A stretch of DNA of 64,000 nt, taken from contig OX328132.1 of the NCBI GenBank assembly GCA_946811695.1, positions 129,862,208 to 129,926,207 of the forward strand. Direction: 5' to 3'. The notes under the pieces are model-generated. The model searched no databases, had not been told where the DNA came from, and worked only from the letters and a program-made list of their open reading frames with translations. Position 1 is the stretch's first letter. Each line of letters begins with the position of its first letter. This DNA comes from Gonocerus acuteangulatus (taxonomy: Eukaryota; Arthropoda; Insecta; Hemiptera; Coreidae). Shown here piece after piece: positions 14,662-27,605 of the stretch. The translations under genes and the position numbers were made by a program.

Positions 14662-15481
14662 ACATAAACCACTTCATCGCGGATCATGTGTAGACATGAG
14701 AGCTAAGGATCTTCCTGGCTACATCAGCCACGATGACGAGATGTCATCAGTCTACTCCAAGAAGGTAGTCAGGACATAAACCACTTCATCCCGGATCATG
14801 TGTGGACATGAGAGCTAAGGATCTTCCTGGCTACATCAGCCACGATGGCGAGATGTCGACAGTCTTCTCCAAGAAGGTAGTCAGGACATAAACCACTTCA
14901 TCCCGGATCATGTATAGACATGAGAGCTAAGGATATTCCTGGCTACATCAGCCACGATGGCGAGATGTCGACAGTCTTCTCCAAGAAGGTAGTCAGGACA
15001 TAAACCACTTCATCCCGGATCATGTATAGACATGAGAGCTAAGGATATTCCTGGCTACATCAGCCACGATGGCGAGATGTCGACAGAGTCTTCTCCAAGA
15101 AGGTAGTCAGGACATAAACCACTTCATCCCGGATCATGTGTGGACATGAGAGCTAAGGATCTTCCTGGCTACATCAGCCACGATGGCGAGATGTCGACAG
15201 AGTCTTCTCCAAGAAGGTAGTCAGGACATAAACCACTTCATCCCGGATCATGTGTAGACATGAGAGCTAAGGATCTTCCTGGCTACATCAGCCACGATGG
15301 CGAGATGTCGACAGAGTCTTCTCCAAGAAGGTAGTCAGGACATAAACCACTTCATCCCGGATCATGTGTGGACATGAGAGCTAAGGATCTTCCTGGCTAT
15401 ATCAGCCACGATGGCGAGATGTCGACAGAGTCTTCTCCAAGAAGGTAGTCAGGACATAAACCACTTCATCCCGGATCATGT

Positions 15482-18400
15482 GTGGACATGAGAGCTAAGG
15501 ATCTTCCTGGCTACATCAGCCACGATGGCGAGATGTCGACAGAGTCTTCTCCAAGAAGGAAGGCAGGACATAAACCACTTCATCCCGGATCATGTGTAGA
15601 CATGAGAGCTAAGGATCTTCCTGGCTACATCAGCCACGATGGCGAGATGTCGACAGAGTCTTCTCCAAGAAGGTAGTCAGGACATAAACCACTTCATCCC
15701 GGATCATGTGTAGACATGAGAGCTAAGGATCTTCCTGGCTACATCAGCCACGATGGCGAGATGTCGACAGTCTTCTCCAAGAAGGTAGTCAGGACATAAA
15801 CCACTTCATCCCGGATCATGTGTGGACATGAGAGCTAAGGATATTCCTGGCTACATCAGCCACGATGGCGAGATGTCGACAGAGTCTTCTCCAAGAAGGT
15901 AGTCAGGACATAAACCACTTCATCCCGGATCATGTGTAGACATGAGAGCTAAGGATCTTCCTGGCTACATCAGCCACGATGGCGAGATGTCGACAGTCTT
16001 CTCCAAGAAGGTAGTCAGGACATAAACCACTTCATCCCGGATCATGTGTGGACATGAGAGCTAAGGATATTCCTGGCTACATCAGCCACGATGGCGAGAT
16101 GTCGACAGAGTCTTCTCCAAGAAGGTAGTCAGGACATAAACCACTTCATCCCGGATCATGTGTGGACATGAGAGCTAAGGATCTTCCTGGCTACATCAGC
16201 CACGATGGCGAGATGTCGACAGAGTCTTCTCCAAGAAGGTAGTCAGGACATAAACCACTTCATCCCGGATCATGTGTGGACATGAGAGCTAAGGATCTTC
16301 CTGGCTACATCAGCCACGATGGCGAGATGTCGACCGAGTCTTCTCCAAGAAGGTAGTCAGGACATAAACCACTTCATCCCGGATCATGTGTACACATGAG
16401 AGCTAAGGATATTCCTGGCTACATCAGCCACGATGGCGAGATGTCGACAGAGTCTTCTCCAAGAAGGTAGTCAGGACATAAACCACTTCATCGCGGATCA
16501 TGTGTAGACATGAGAGCTAAGGATCTTCCTGGCTACATCAGCCACGATGGCGAGATGTCGACAGAGTCTTCTCCAAGAAGGTAGTCAGGACATAAACCAC
16601 TTCATCCCGGATCATGTGTAGACATGAGAGCTAAGGATATTCCTGGCTACATCAGCCACGATGGCGAGATGTCGACAGAGTCTTCTCCAAGAAGGAAGTC
16701 AGGACATAAACCACTTCATCCCGGATCATGTGTAGACATGAGAGCTAAGGATCTTCCTGGCTACATCAGCCACGATGGCGAGATGTCGACAGTCTTCTCC
16801 AAGAAGGTAGTCAGGACATAAACCACTTCATCCCGGATCATGTGTAGACATGAGAGCTAAGGATATTCCTGGCTACATCAGCCACGATGGCGAGATGTCG
16901 ACAGTCTTCTCCAAGAAGGTAGTCAGGACATAAACCACTTCATCCCGGATCATGTGTAGACATGAGAGCTAAGGATATTCCTGGCTACATCAGCCACGAT
17001 GGCGAGATGTCGACAGTCTTCTCCAAGAAGGTAGTCAGGACATAAACCACTTCATCCCGGATCATGTGTAGACATGAGAGCTAAGGATCTTCCTGGCTAC
17101 ATCAGCCACGATGGCAAGATGTCGACAGAGTCTTCTCCAAGAAGGTAGTCAGGACATAAACCACTTCATCGCGGATCATGTGTAGACATGAGAGCTAAGG
17201 ATCTTCCTGGCTACATCAGCCACGATGACGAGATGTCGACAGAGTCTTCTCCAAGAAGGTAGTCAGGACATAAACCACTTCATCCCGGATCATGTGTAGA
17301 CATGAGAGCTAAGGATATTCCTGGCTACATCAGCCACGATGGCGAGATGTCGACAGTCTTCTCCAAGAAGGTAGTCAGGACATAAACCACTTCATCCCGG
17401 ATCATGTGTAGACATGAGAGCTAACGATCTTCCTGGCTACATCAGCCACGATGGCGAGATGTCGACAGAGTCTTCTCCAAGAAGGTAGTCAGGACCTAAA
17501 CCACTTCATCCCGGATCATGTGTAGACATGAGAGCTAAGGATATTCCTGGCTACATCAGCCACGATGGCGAGATGTCGACAGAGTCTTCTCCAAGAAGGT
17601 AGTCAGGACATAAACCACTTCATCCCGGATCATGTGTAGACATGAGAGCTAAGGATATTCCTGGCTACATCAGCCACGATGGCGAGATGTCGTCAGTCTT
17701 CTCCAAGAAGGTAGTCAGGACATAAACCACTTCATCCCGGATCATGTGTAGACATGAGAGCTAAGGATCTTCCTGGCTACATCAGCCACGATGGCGAGAA
17801 GTCGACAGAGTCTTCTCCAAGAAGGAAGGCAGGACATAAACCACTTCATCCCGGATCATGTGTAGACATGAGAGCTAAGGATATTCCTGGCTACATCAGC
17901 CACGATGGCGAGATGTCGACAGTCTTCTCCAAGAAGGTAGTCAGGACATAAACCACTTCATCCCGGATCATGTGTAGACATGAGAGCTAAGGATCTTCCT
18001 GGCTACATCAGCCACGATGGCGAGATGTCGACAGTCTTCTCCAAGAAGGTAGTCAGGACATAAACCACTTCATCCCGGATCATGTGTAGACATGAGAGCT
18101 AAGGATCTTCCTGGCTACATCAGCCACGATGGCGAGATGTCGACAGAGTCTTCTCCAAGAAGGTAGTCAGGACATAAACCACTTCATCCCGGATCATGTG
18201 TAGACATGAGAGCTAAGGATCTTCCTGGCTACATCAGCCACGATGACGAGATGTCGACAGAGTCTTCTCCAAGAAGGTAGTCAGGACATAAACCACTTCA
18301 TCCCTGATCATGTGTAGACATGAGAGCTAAGGATCTTCCTGGCTACATCAGCCACGATGGCGAGATGTCGACAGTCTTCTCCAAGAAGGTAGTCAGGACA

Positions 18401-20693
18401 TAAACCACTTCATCCCGGATCATGTATAGACATGAGAGCTAAGGATATTCCTGGCTACATCAGCCACGATGGCGAGATGTCGACAGTCTTCTCCAAGAAG
18501 GTAGTCAGGACATAAACCACTTCATCCCGGATCATGTATAGACATGAGAGCTAAGGATATTCCTGGCTACATCAGCCACGATGGCGAGATGTCGACAGAG
18601 TCTTCTCCAAGAAGGTAGTCAGGACATAAACCACTTCATCCCGGATCATGTGTGGACATGAGAGCTAAGGATCTTCCTGGCTACATCAGCCACGATGGCG
18701 AGATGTCGACAGAGTCTTCTCCAAGAAGGTAGTCAGGACATAAACCACTTCATCCCGGATCATGTGTAGACATGAGAGCTAAGGATCTTCCTGGCTACAT
18801 CAGCCACGATGGCGAGATGTCGACAGAGTCTTCTCCAAGAAGGTAGTCAGGACATAAACCACTTCATCCCGGATCATGTGTGGACATGAGAGCTAAGGAT
18901 CTTCCTGGCTACATCAGCCACGATGGCGAGATGTCGACAGAGTCTTCTCCAAGAAGGTAGTCAGGACATAAACCACTTCATCCCGGATCATGTGTGGACA
19001 TGAGAGCTAAGGATCTTCCTGGCTACATCAGCCACGATGGCGAGATGTCGACAGAGTCTTCTCCAAGAAGATAGTCAGGACATAAACCACTTCATCCCGG
19101 ATCATGTGTAGACATGAGAGCTAAGGATCTTCCTGGCTACATCAGCCACGATGGCGAGATGTCGACAGAGTCTTCTCCAAGAAGGTAGTCAGGACATAAA
19201 CCACTTCATCCCGGATCATGTGTAGACATGAGAGCTAAGGATCTTCCTGGCTACATCAGCCACGATGGCGAGATGTCGACAGTCTTCTCCAAGAAGGTAG
19301 TCAGGACATAAACCACTTCATCCCGGATCATGTGTGGACATGAGAGCTAAGGATATTCCTGGCTACATCAGCCACGATGGCGAGATGTCGACAGAGTCTT
19401 CTCCAAGAAGGTAGTCAGGACATAAACCACTTCATCCCGGATCATGTGTAGACATGAGAGCTAAGGATCTTCCTGGCTACATCAGCCACGATGGCGAGAT
19501 GTCGACAGTCTTCTCCAAGAAGGTAGTCAGGACATAAACCACTTCATCCCGGATCATGTGTGGACATGAGAGCTAAGGATATTCCTGGCTACATCAGCCA
19601 CGATGGCGAGATGTCGACAGAGTCTTCTCCAAGAAGGTAGTCAGGACATAAACCACTTCATCCCGGATCATGTGTGGACATGAGAGCTAAGGATATTCCT
19701 GGCTACATCAGCCACGATGGCGAGATGTCGACAGAGTCTTCTCCAAGAAGGTAGTCAGGACATAAACCACTTCATCCCGGATCATGTGTGGACATGAGAG
19801 CTAAGGATATTCCTGGCTACATCAGCCACGATGGCGAGATGTCGACAGAGTCTTCTCCAAGAAGGTAGTCAGGACATAAACCACTTCATCCCGGATCATG
19901 TGTTGACATGAGAGCTAAGGATCTTCCTGGCTACATCAGCCACGATGGCGAGATGTCGACAGTCTTCTCCAAGAAGGTAGTCAGGACATAAACCACTTCA
20001 TCCCGGATCATGTGTGGACATGAGAGCTAAGGATATTCCTGGCTACATCAGCCACGATGGCGAGATGTCGACAGAGTCTTCTCCAAGAAGGTAGTCAGGA
20101 CATAAACCACTTCATCCCGGATCATGTGTGGACATGAGAGCTAAGGATCTTCCTGGCTACATCAGCCACGATGGCGAGATGTCGACAGTCTTCTCCATGA
20201 AGGTAGTCAGGACATAAACCACTTCATCCCGGATCATGTGTGGACATGAGAGCTAAGGATATTCCTGGCTACATCAGCCACGATGGCGAGATGTCGACAG
20301 AGTCTTCTCCAAGAAGGTAGTCAGGACATAAACCACTTTATCCCGGATCATGTGTAGACATGAGAGCTAAGGATATTCCTGGCTACATCAGCCACGATGG
20401 CGAGATGTCGACAGAGTCTTCTCCAAGAAGGTAGTCAGGACATAAACCACTTCATCCCGGATCATGTGTAGACATGAGAGCTAAGGATATTCCTGGCTAC
20501 ATCAGCCACGATGGCGAGATGTCGACAGTCTTCTCCAAGAAGGTAGTCAGGACATAAACCACTTCATCCCGGATCATGTGTAGACATGAGAGCTAAGGAT
20601 CTTCCTGGCTACATCAGCCACGATGGCGAGATGTCGACAGAGTCTTCTCCAAGAAGGTAGTCAGGACATAAACCACTTCATCCCGGATCATGT
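15482..20693 (+). repeat. 5,212-bp higher-order repeat X, copy 1
   Basis: A long multimer defined by linked rare variants: gaaggc near its start, gagctaacgatc with caggacctaaacc at about 17,424-17,500, agaagtcgacagag at 17,798 and agaagatagtc at about 19,068. The same set returns 6,912 bp later (copy 2) and again from 27,606. The next unit starts exactly 5,212 bp on. Confidence 0.85.
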
Positions 20694-22393
20694 GTGGACA
20701 TGAGAGCTAAGGATCTTCCTTGCTACATCAGCCACGATGGCGAGATGTCGACAGAGTCTTCTCCAAGAAGGAAGGCAGGACATAAACCACTTCATCCCGG
20801 ATCATGTGTAGACATGAGAGCTAAGGATCTTCCTGGCTACATCAGCCACGATGGCGAGATGTCGACAGAGTCTTCTCCAAGAAGGTAGTCAGGACATAAA
20901 CCACTTCATCCCGGATCATGTGTAGACATGAGAGCTAAGGATCTTCCTGGCTACATCAGCCACGATGGCGAGATGTCGACAGTCTTCTCCAAGAAGGTAG
21001 TCAGGACATAAACCACTTCATCCCGGATCATGTGTGGACATGAGAGCTAAGGATATTCCTGGCTACATCAGCCACGATGGCGAGATGTCGACAGAGTCTT
21101 CTCCAAGAAGGTAGTCAGGACATAAACCACTTCATCCCGGATCATGTGTAGACATGAGAGCTAAGGATCTTCCTGGCTACATCAGCCACGATGGCGAGAT
21201 GTCGACAGTCTTCTCCAAGAAGGTAGTCAGGACATAAACCACTTCATCCCGGATCATGTGTGGACATGAGAGCTAAGGATATTCCTGGCTACATCAGCCA
21301 CGATGGCGAGATGTCGACAGAGTCTTCTCCAAGAAGGTAGTCAGGACATAAACCACTTCATCCCGGATCATGTGTGGACATGAGAGCTAAGGATCTTCCT
21401 GGCTACATCAGCCACGATGGCGAGATGTCGACAGAGTCTTCTCCAAGAAGGTAGTCAGGACATAAACCACTTCATCCCGGATCATGTGTGGACATGAGAG
21501 CTAAGGATCTTCCTGGCTACATCAGCCACGATGGCGAGATGTCGACAGAGTCTTCTCCAAGAAGGTAGTCAGGACATAAACCACTTCATCCCGGATCATG
21601 TGTACACATGAGAGCTAAGGATATTCCTGGCTACATCAGCCACGATGGCGAGATGTCGACAGAGTCTTCTCCAAGAAGGTAGTCAGGACATAAACCACTT
21701 CATCGCGGATCATGTGTAGACATGAGAGCTAAGGATCTTCCTGGCTACATCAGCCACGATGGCGAGATGTCGACAGAGTCTTCTCCAAGAAGGTAGTCAG
21801 GACATAAACCACTTCATCCCGGATCATGTGTAGACATGAGAGCTAAGGATATTCCTGGCTACATCAGCCACGATGGCGAGATGTCGACAGAGTCTTCTCC
21901 AAGAAGGAAGTCAGGACATAAACCACTTCATCCCGGATCATGTGTAGACATGAGAGCTAAGGATCTTCCTGGCTACATCAGCCACGATGGCGAGATGTCG
22001 ACAGTCTTCTCCAAGAAGGTAGTCAGGACATAAACCACTTCATCCCGGATCATGTGTAGACATGAGAGCTAAGGATATTCCTGGCTACATCAGCCACGAT
22101 GGCGAGATGTCGACAGTCTTCTCCAAGAAGGTAGTCAGGACATAAACCACTTCATCCCGGATCATGTGTAGACATGAGAGCTAAGGATATTCCTGGCTAC
22201 ATCAGCCACGATGGCGAGATGTCGACAGTCTTCTCCAAGAAGGTAGTCAGGACATAAACCACTTCATCCCGGATCATGTGTGGACATGAGAGCTAAGGAT
22301 CTTCCTGGCTACATCAGCCACGATGGCGAGATGTCGACAGAGTCTTCTCCAAGAAGGTAGTCAGGACATAAACCACTTCATCCCGGATCATGT
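20694..22393 (+). repeat. Truncated higher-order repeat X (first 1,700 bp)
   Basis: It starts like unit X and follows its first 1,700 bp, then restarts as a full X copy at 22,394. Its first monomer reads cttccttgctac in place of cttcctggctac, and that private change recurs at 27,630. This suggests that X plus the truncated unit (5,212 + 1,700 = 6,912 bp) was amplified together. Confidence 0.8.
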
Positions 22394-25300
22394 GTGGACA
22401 TGAGAGCTAAGGATCTTCCTGGCTACATCAGCCACGATGGCGAGATGTCGACAGAGTCTTCTCCAAGAAGGAAGGCAGGACATAAACCACTTCATCCCGG
22501 ATCATGTGTAGACATGAGAGCTAAGGATCTTCCTGGCTACATCAGCCACGATGGCGAGATGTCGACAGAGTCTTCTCCAAGAAGGTAGTCAGGACATAAA
22601 CCACTTCATCCCGGATCATGTGTAGACATGAGAGCTAAGGATCTTCCTGGCTACATCAGCCACGATGGCGAGATGTCGACAGTCTTCTCCAAGAAGGTAG
22701 TCAGGACATAAACCACTTCATCCCGGATCATGTGTGGACATGAGAGCTAAGGATATTCCTGGCTACATCAGCCACGATGGCGAGATGTCGACAGAGTCTT
22801 CTCCAAGAAGGTAGTCAGGACATAAACCACTTCATCCCGGATCATGTGTAGACATGAGAGCTAAGGATCTTCCTGGCTACATCAGCCACGATGGCGAGAT
22901 GTCGACAGTCTTCTCCAAGAAGGTAGTCAGGACATAAACCACTTCATCCCGGATCATGTGTGGACATGAGAGCTAAGGATATTCCTGGCTACATCAGCCA
23001 CGATGGCGAGATGTCGACAGAGTCTTCTCCAAGAAGGTAGTCAGGACATAAACCACTTCATCCCGGATCATGTGTGGACATGAGAGCTAAGGATCTTCCT
23101 GGCTACATCAGCCACGATGGCGAGATGTCGACAGAGTCTTCTCCAAGAAGGTAGTCAGGACATAAACCACTTCATCCCGGATCATGTGTGGACATGAGAG
23201 CTAAGGATCTTCCTGGCTACATCAGCCACGATGGCGAGATGTCGACAGAGTCTTCTCCAAGAAGGTAGTCAGGACATAAACCACTTCATCCCGGATCATG
23301 TGTACACATGAGAGCTAAGGATATTCCTGGCTACATCAGCCACGATGGCGAGATGTCGACAGAGTCTTCTCCAAGAAGGTAGTCAGGACATAAACCACTT
23401 CATCGCGGATCATGTGTACACATGAGAGCTAAGGATCTTCCTGGCTACATCAGCCACGATGGCGAGATGTCGACAGAGTCTTCTCCAAGAAGGTAGTCAG
23501 GACATAAACCACTTCATCCCGGATCATGTGTAGACATGAGAGCTAAGGATATTCCTGGCTACATCAGCCACGATGGCGAGATGTCGACAGAGTCTTCTCC
23601 AAGAAGGAAGTCAGGACATAAACCACTTCATCCCGGATCATGTGTAGACATGAGAGCTAAGGATCTTCCTGGCTACATCAGCCACGATGGCGAGATGTCG
23701 ACAGTCTTCTCCAAGAAGGTAGTCAGGACATAAACCACTTCATCCCGGATCATGTGTAGACATGAGAGCTAAGGATATTCCTGGCTACATCAGCCACGAT
23801 GGCGAGATGTCGACAGTCTTCTCCAAGAAGGTAGTCAGGACATAAACCACTTCATCCCGGATCATGTGTAGACATGAGAGCTAAGGATATTCCTGGCTAC
23901 ATCAGCCACGATGGCGAGATGTCGACAGTCTTCTCCAAGAAGGTAGTCAGGACATAAACCACTTCATCCCGGATCATGTGTAGACATGAGAGCTAAGGAT
24001 CTTCCTGGCTACATCAGCCACGATGGCAAGATGTCGACAGAGTCTTCTCCAAGAAGGTAGTCAGGACATAAACCACTTCATCGCGGATCATGTGTAGACA
24101 TGAGAGCTAAGGATCTTCCTGGCTACATCAGCCACGATGACGAGATGTCGACAGAGTCTTCTCCAAGAAGGTAGTCAGGACATAAACCACTTCATCCCGG
24201 ATCATGTGTAGACATGAGAGCTAAGGATATTCCTGGCTACATCAGCCACGATGGCGAGATGTCGACAGTCTTCTCCAAGAAGGTAGTCAGGACATAAACC
24301 ACTTCATCCCGGATCATGTGTAGACATGAGAGCTAACGATCTTCCTGGCTACATCAGCCACGATGGCGAGATGTCGACAGAGTCTTCTCCAAGAAGGTAG
24401 TCAGGACCTAAACCACTTCATCCCGGATCATGTGTAGACATGAGAGCTAAGGATATTCCTGGCTACATCAGCCACGATGGCGAGATGTCGACAGAGTCTT
24501 CTCCAAGAAGGTAGTCAGGACATAAACCACTTCATCCCGGATCATGTGTAGACATGAGAGCTAAGGATATTCCTGGCTACATCAGCCACGATGGCGAGAT
24601 GTCGTCAGTCTTCTCCAAGAAGGTAGTCAGGACATAAACCACTTCATCCCGGATCATGTGTAGACATGAGAGCTAAGGATCTTCCTGGCTACATCAGCCA
24701 CGATGGCGAGAAGTCGACAGAGTCTTCTCCAAGAAGGAAGGCAGGACATAAACCACTTCATCCCGGATCATGTGTAGACATGAGAGCTAAGGATATTCCT
24801 GGCTACATCAGCCACGATGGCGAGATGTCGACAGTCTTCTCCAAGAAGGTAGTCAGGACATAAACCACTTCATCCCGGATCATGTGTAGACATGAGAGCT
24901 AAGGATCTTCCTGGCTACATCAGCCACGATGGCGAGATGTCGACAGTCTTCTCCAAGAAGGTAGTCAGGACATAAACCACTTCATCCCGGATCATGTGTA
25001 GACATGAGAGCTAAGGATCTTCCTGGCTACATCAGCCACGATGGCGAGATGTCGACAGAGTCTTCTCCAAGAAGGTAGTCAGGACATAAACCACTTCATC
25101 CCGGATCATGTGTAGACATGAGAGCTAAGGATCTTCCTGGCTACATCAGCCACGATGACGAGATGTCGACAGAGTCTTCTCCAAGAAGGTAGTCAGGACA
25201 TAAACCACTTCATCCCTGATCATGTGTAGACATGAGAGCTAAGGATCTTCCTGGCTACATCAGCCACGATGGCGAGATGTCGACAGTCTTCTCCAAGAAG

Positions 25301-27605
25301 GTAGTCAGGACATAAACCACTTCATCCCGGATCATGTATAGACATGAGAGCTAAGGATATTCCTGGCTACATCAGCCACGATGGCGAGATGTCGACAGTC
25401 TTCTCCAAGAAGGTAGTCAGGACATAAACCACTTCATCCCGGATCATGTATAGACATGAGAGCTAAGGATATTCCTGGCTACATCAGCCACGATGGCGAG
25501 ATGTCGACAGAGTCTTCTCCAAGAAGGTAGTCAGGACATAAACCACTTCATCCCGGATCATGTGTGGACATGAGAGCTAAGGATCTTCCTGGCTACATCA
25601 GCCACGATGGCGAGATGTCGACAGAGTCTTCTCCAAGAAGGTAGTCAGGACATAAACCACTTCATCCCGGATCATGTGTAGACATGAGAGCTAAGGATCT
25701 TCCTGGCTACATCAGCCACGATGGCGAGATGTCGACAGAGTCTTCTCCAAGAAGGTAGTCAGGACATAAACCACTTCATCCCGGATCATGTGTGGACATG
25801 AGAGCTAAGGATCTTCCTGGCTACATCAGCCACGATGGCGAGATGTCGACAGAGTCTTCTCCAAGAAGGTAGTCAGGACATAAACCACTTCATCCCGGAT
25901 CATGTGTGGACATGAGAGCTAAGGATCTTCCTGGCTACATCAGCCACGATGGCGAGATGTCGACAGAGTCTTCTCCAAGAAGATAGTCAGGACATAAACC
26001 ACTTCATCCCGGATCATGTGTAGACATGAGAGCTAAGGATCTTCCTGGCTACATCAGCCACGATGGCGAGATGTCGACAGAGTCTTCTCCAAGAAGGTAG
26101 TCAGGACATAAACCACTTCATCCCGGATCATGTGTAGACATGAGAGCTAAGGATCTTCCTGGCTACATCAGCCACGATGGCGAGAAGTCGACAGTCTTCT
26201 CCAAGAAGGTAGTCAGGACATAAACCACTTCATCCCGGATCATGTGTGGACATGAGAGCTAAGGATATTCCTGGCTACATCAGCCACGATGGCGAGATGT
26301 CGACAGAGTCTTCTCCAAGAAGGTAGTCAGGACATAAACCACTTCATCCCGGATCATGTGTAGACATGAGAGCTAAGGATCTTCCTGGCTACATCAGCCA
26401 CGATGGCGAGATGTCGACAGTCTTCTCCAAGAAGGTAGTCAGGACATAAACCACTTCATCCCGGATCATGTGTGGACATGAGAGCTAAGGATATTCCTGG
26501 CTACATCAGCCACGATGGCGAGATGTCGACAGAGTCTTCTCCAAGAAGGTAGTCAGGACATAAACCACTTCATCCCGGATCATGTGTGGACATGAGAGCT
26601 AAGGATATTCCTGGCTACATCAGCCACGATGGCGAGATGTCGACAGAGTCTTCTCCAAGAAGGTAGTCAGGACATAAACCACTTCATCCCGGATCATGTG
26701 TGGACATGAGAGCTAAGGATATTCCTGGCTACATCAGCCACGATGGCGAGATGTCGACAGAGTCTTCTCCAAGAAGGTAGTCAGGACATAAACCACTTCA
26801 TCCCGGATCAGGTGTTGACATGAGAGCTAAGGATCTTCCTGGCTACATCAGCCACGATGGCGAGATGTCGACAGTCTTCTCCAAGAAGGTAGTCAGGACA
26901 TAAACCACTTCATCCCGGATCATGTGTGGACATGAGAGCTAAGGATATTCCTGGCTACATCAGCCACGATGGCGAGATGTCGACAGAGTCTTCTCCAAGA
27001 AGGTAGTCAGGACATAAACCACTTCATCCCGGATCATGTGTGGACATGAGAGCTAAGGATCTTCCTGGCTACATCAGCCACGATGGCGAGATGTCGACAG
27101 TCTTCTCCATGAAGGTAGTCAGGACATAAACCACTTCATCCCGGATCATGTGTGGACATGAGAGCTAAGGATATTCCTGGCTACATCAGCCACGATGGCG
27201 AGATGTCGACAGAGTCTTCTCCAAGAAGGTAGTCAGGACATAAACCACTTTATCCCGGATCATGTGTAGACATGAGAGCTAAGGATATTCCTGGCTACAT
27301 CAGCCACGATGGCGAGATGTCGACAGAGTCTTCTCCAAGAAGGTAGTCAGGACATAAACCACTTCATCCCGGATCATGTGTAGACATGAGAGCTAAGGAT
27401 ATTCCTGGCTACATCAGCCACGATGGCGAGATGTCGACAGTCTTCTCCAAGAAGGTAGTCAGGACATAAACCACTTCATCCCGGATCATGTGTAGACATG
27501 AGAGCTAAGGATCTTCCTGGCTACATCAGCCACGATGGCGAGATGTCGACAGAGTCTTCTCCAAGAAGGTAGTCAGGACATAAACCACTTCATCCCGGAT
27601 CATGT
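22394..27605 (+). repeat. 5,212-bp higher-order repeat X, copy 2
   Basis: Near-identical to 15,482-20,693 at an offset of 6,912 bp. I saw only scattered single-base differences, for example cgaccgag at 16,332 against cgacagag in copy 2, and agatg/agaag around 19,272/26,184. Copies this similar point to a very recent amplification or to assembly duplication. Confidence 0.85.
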
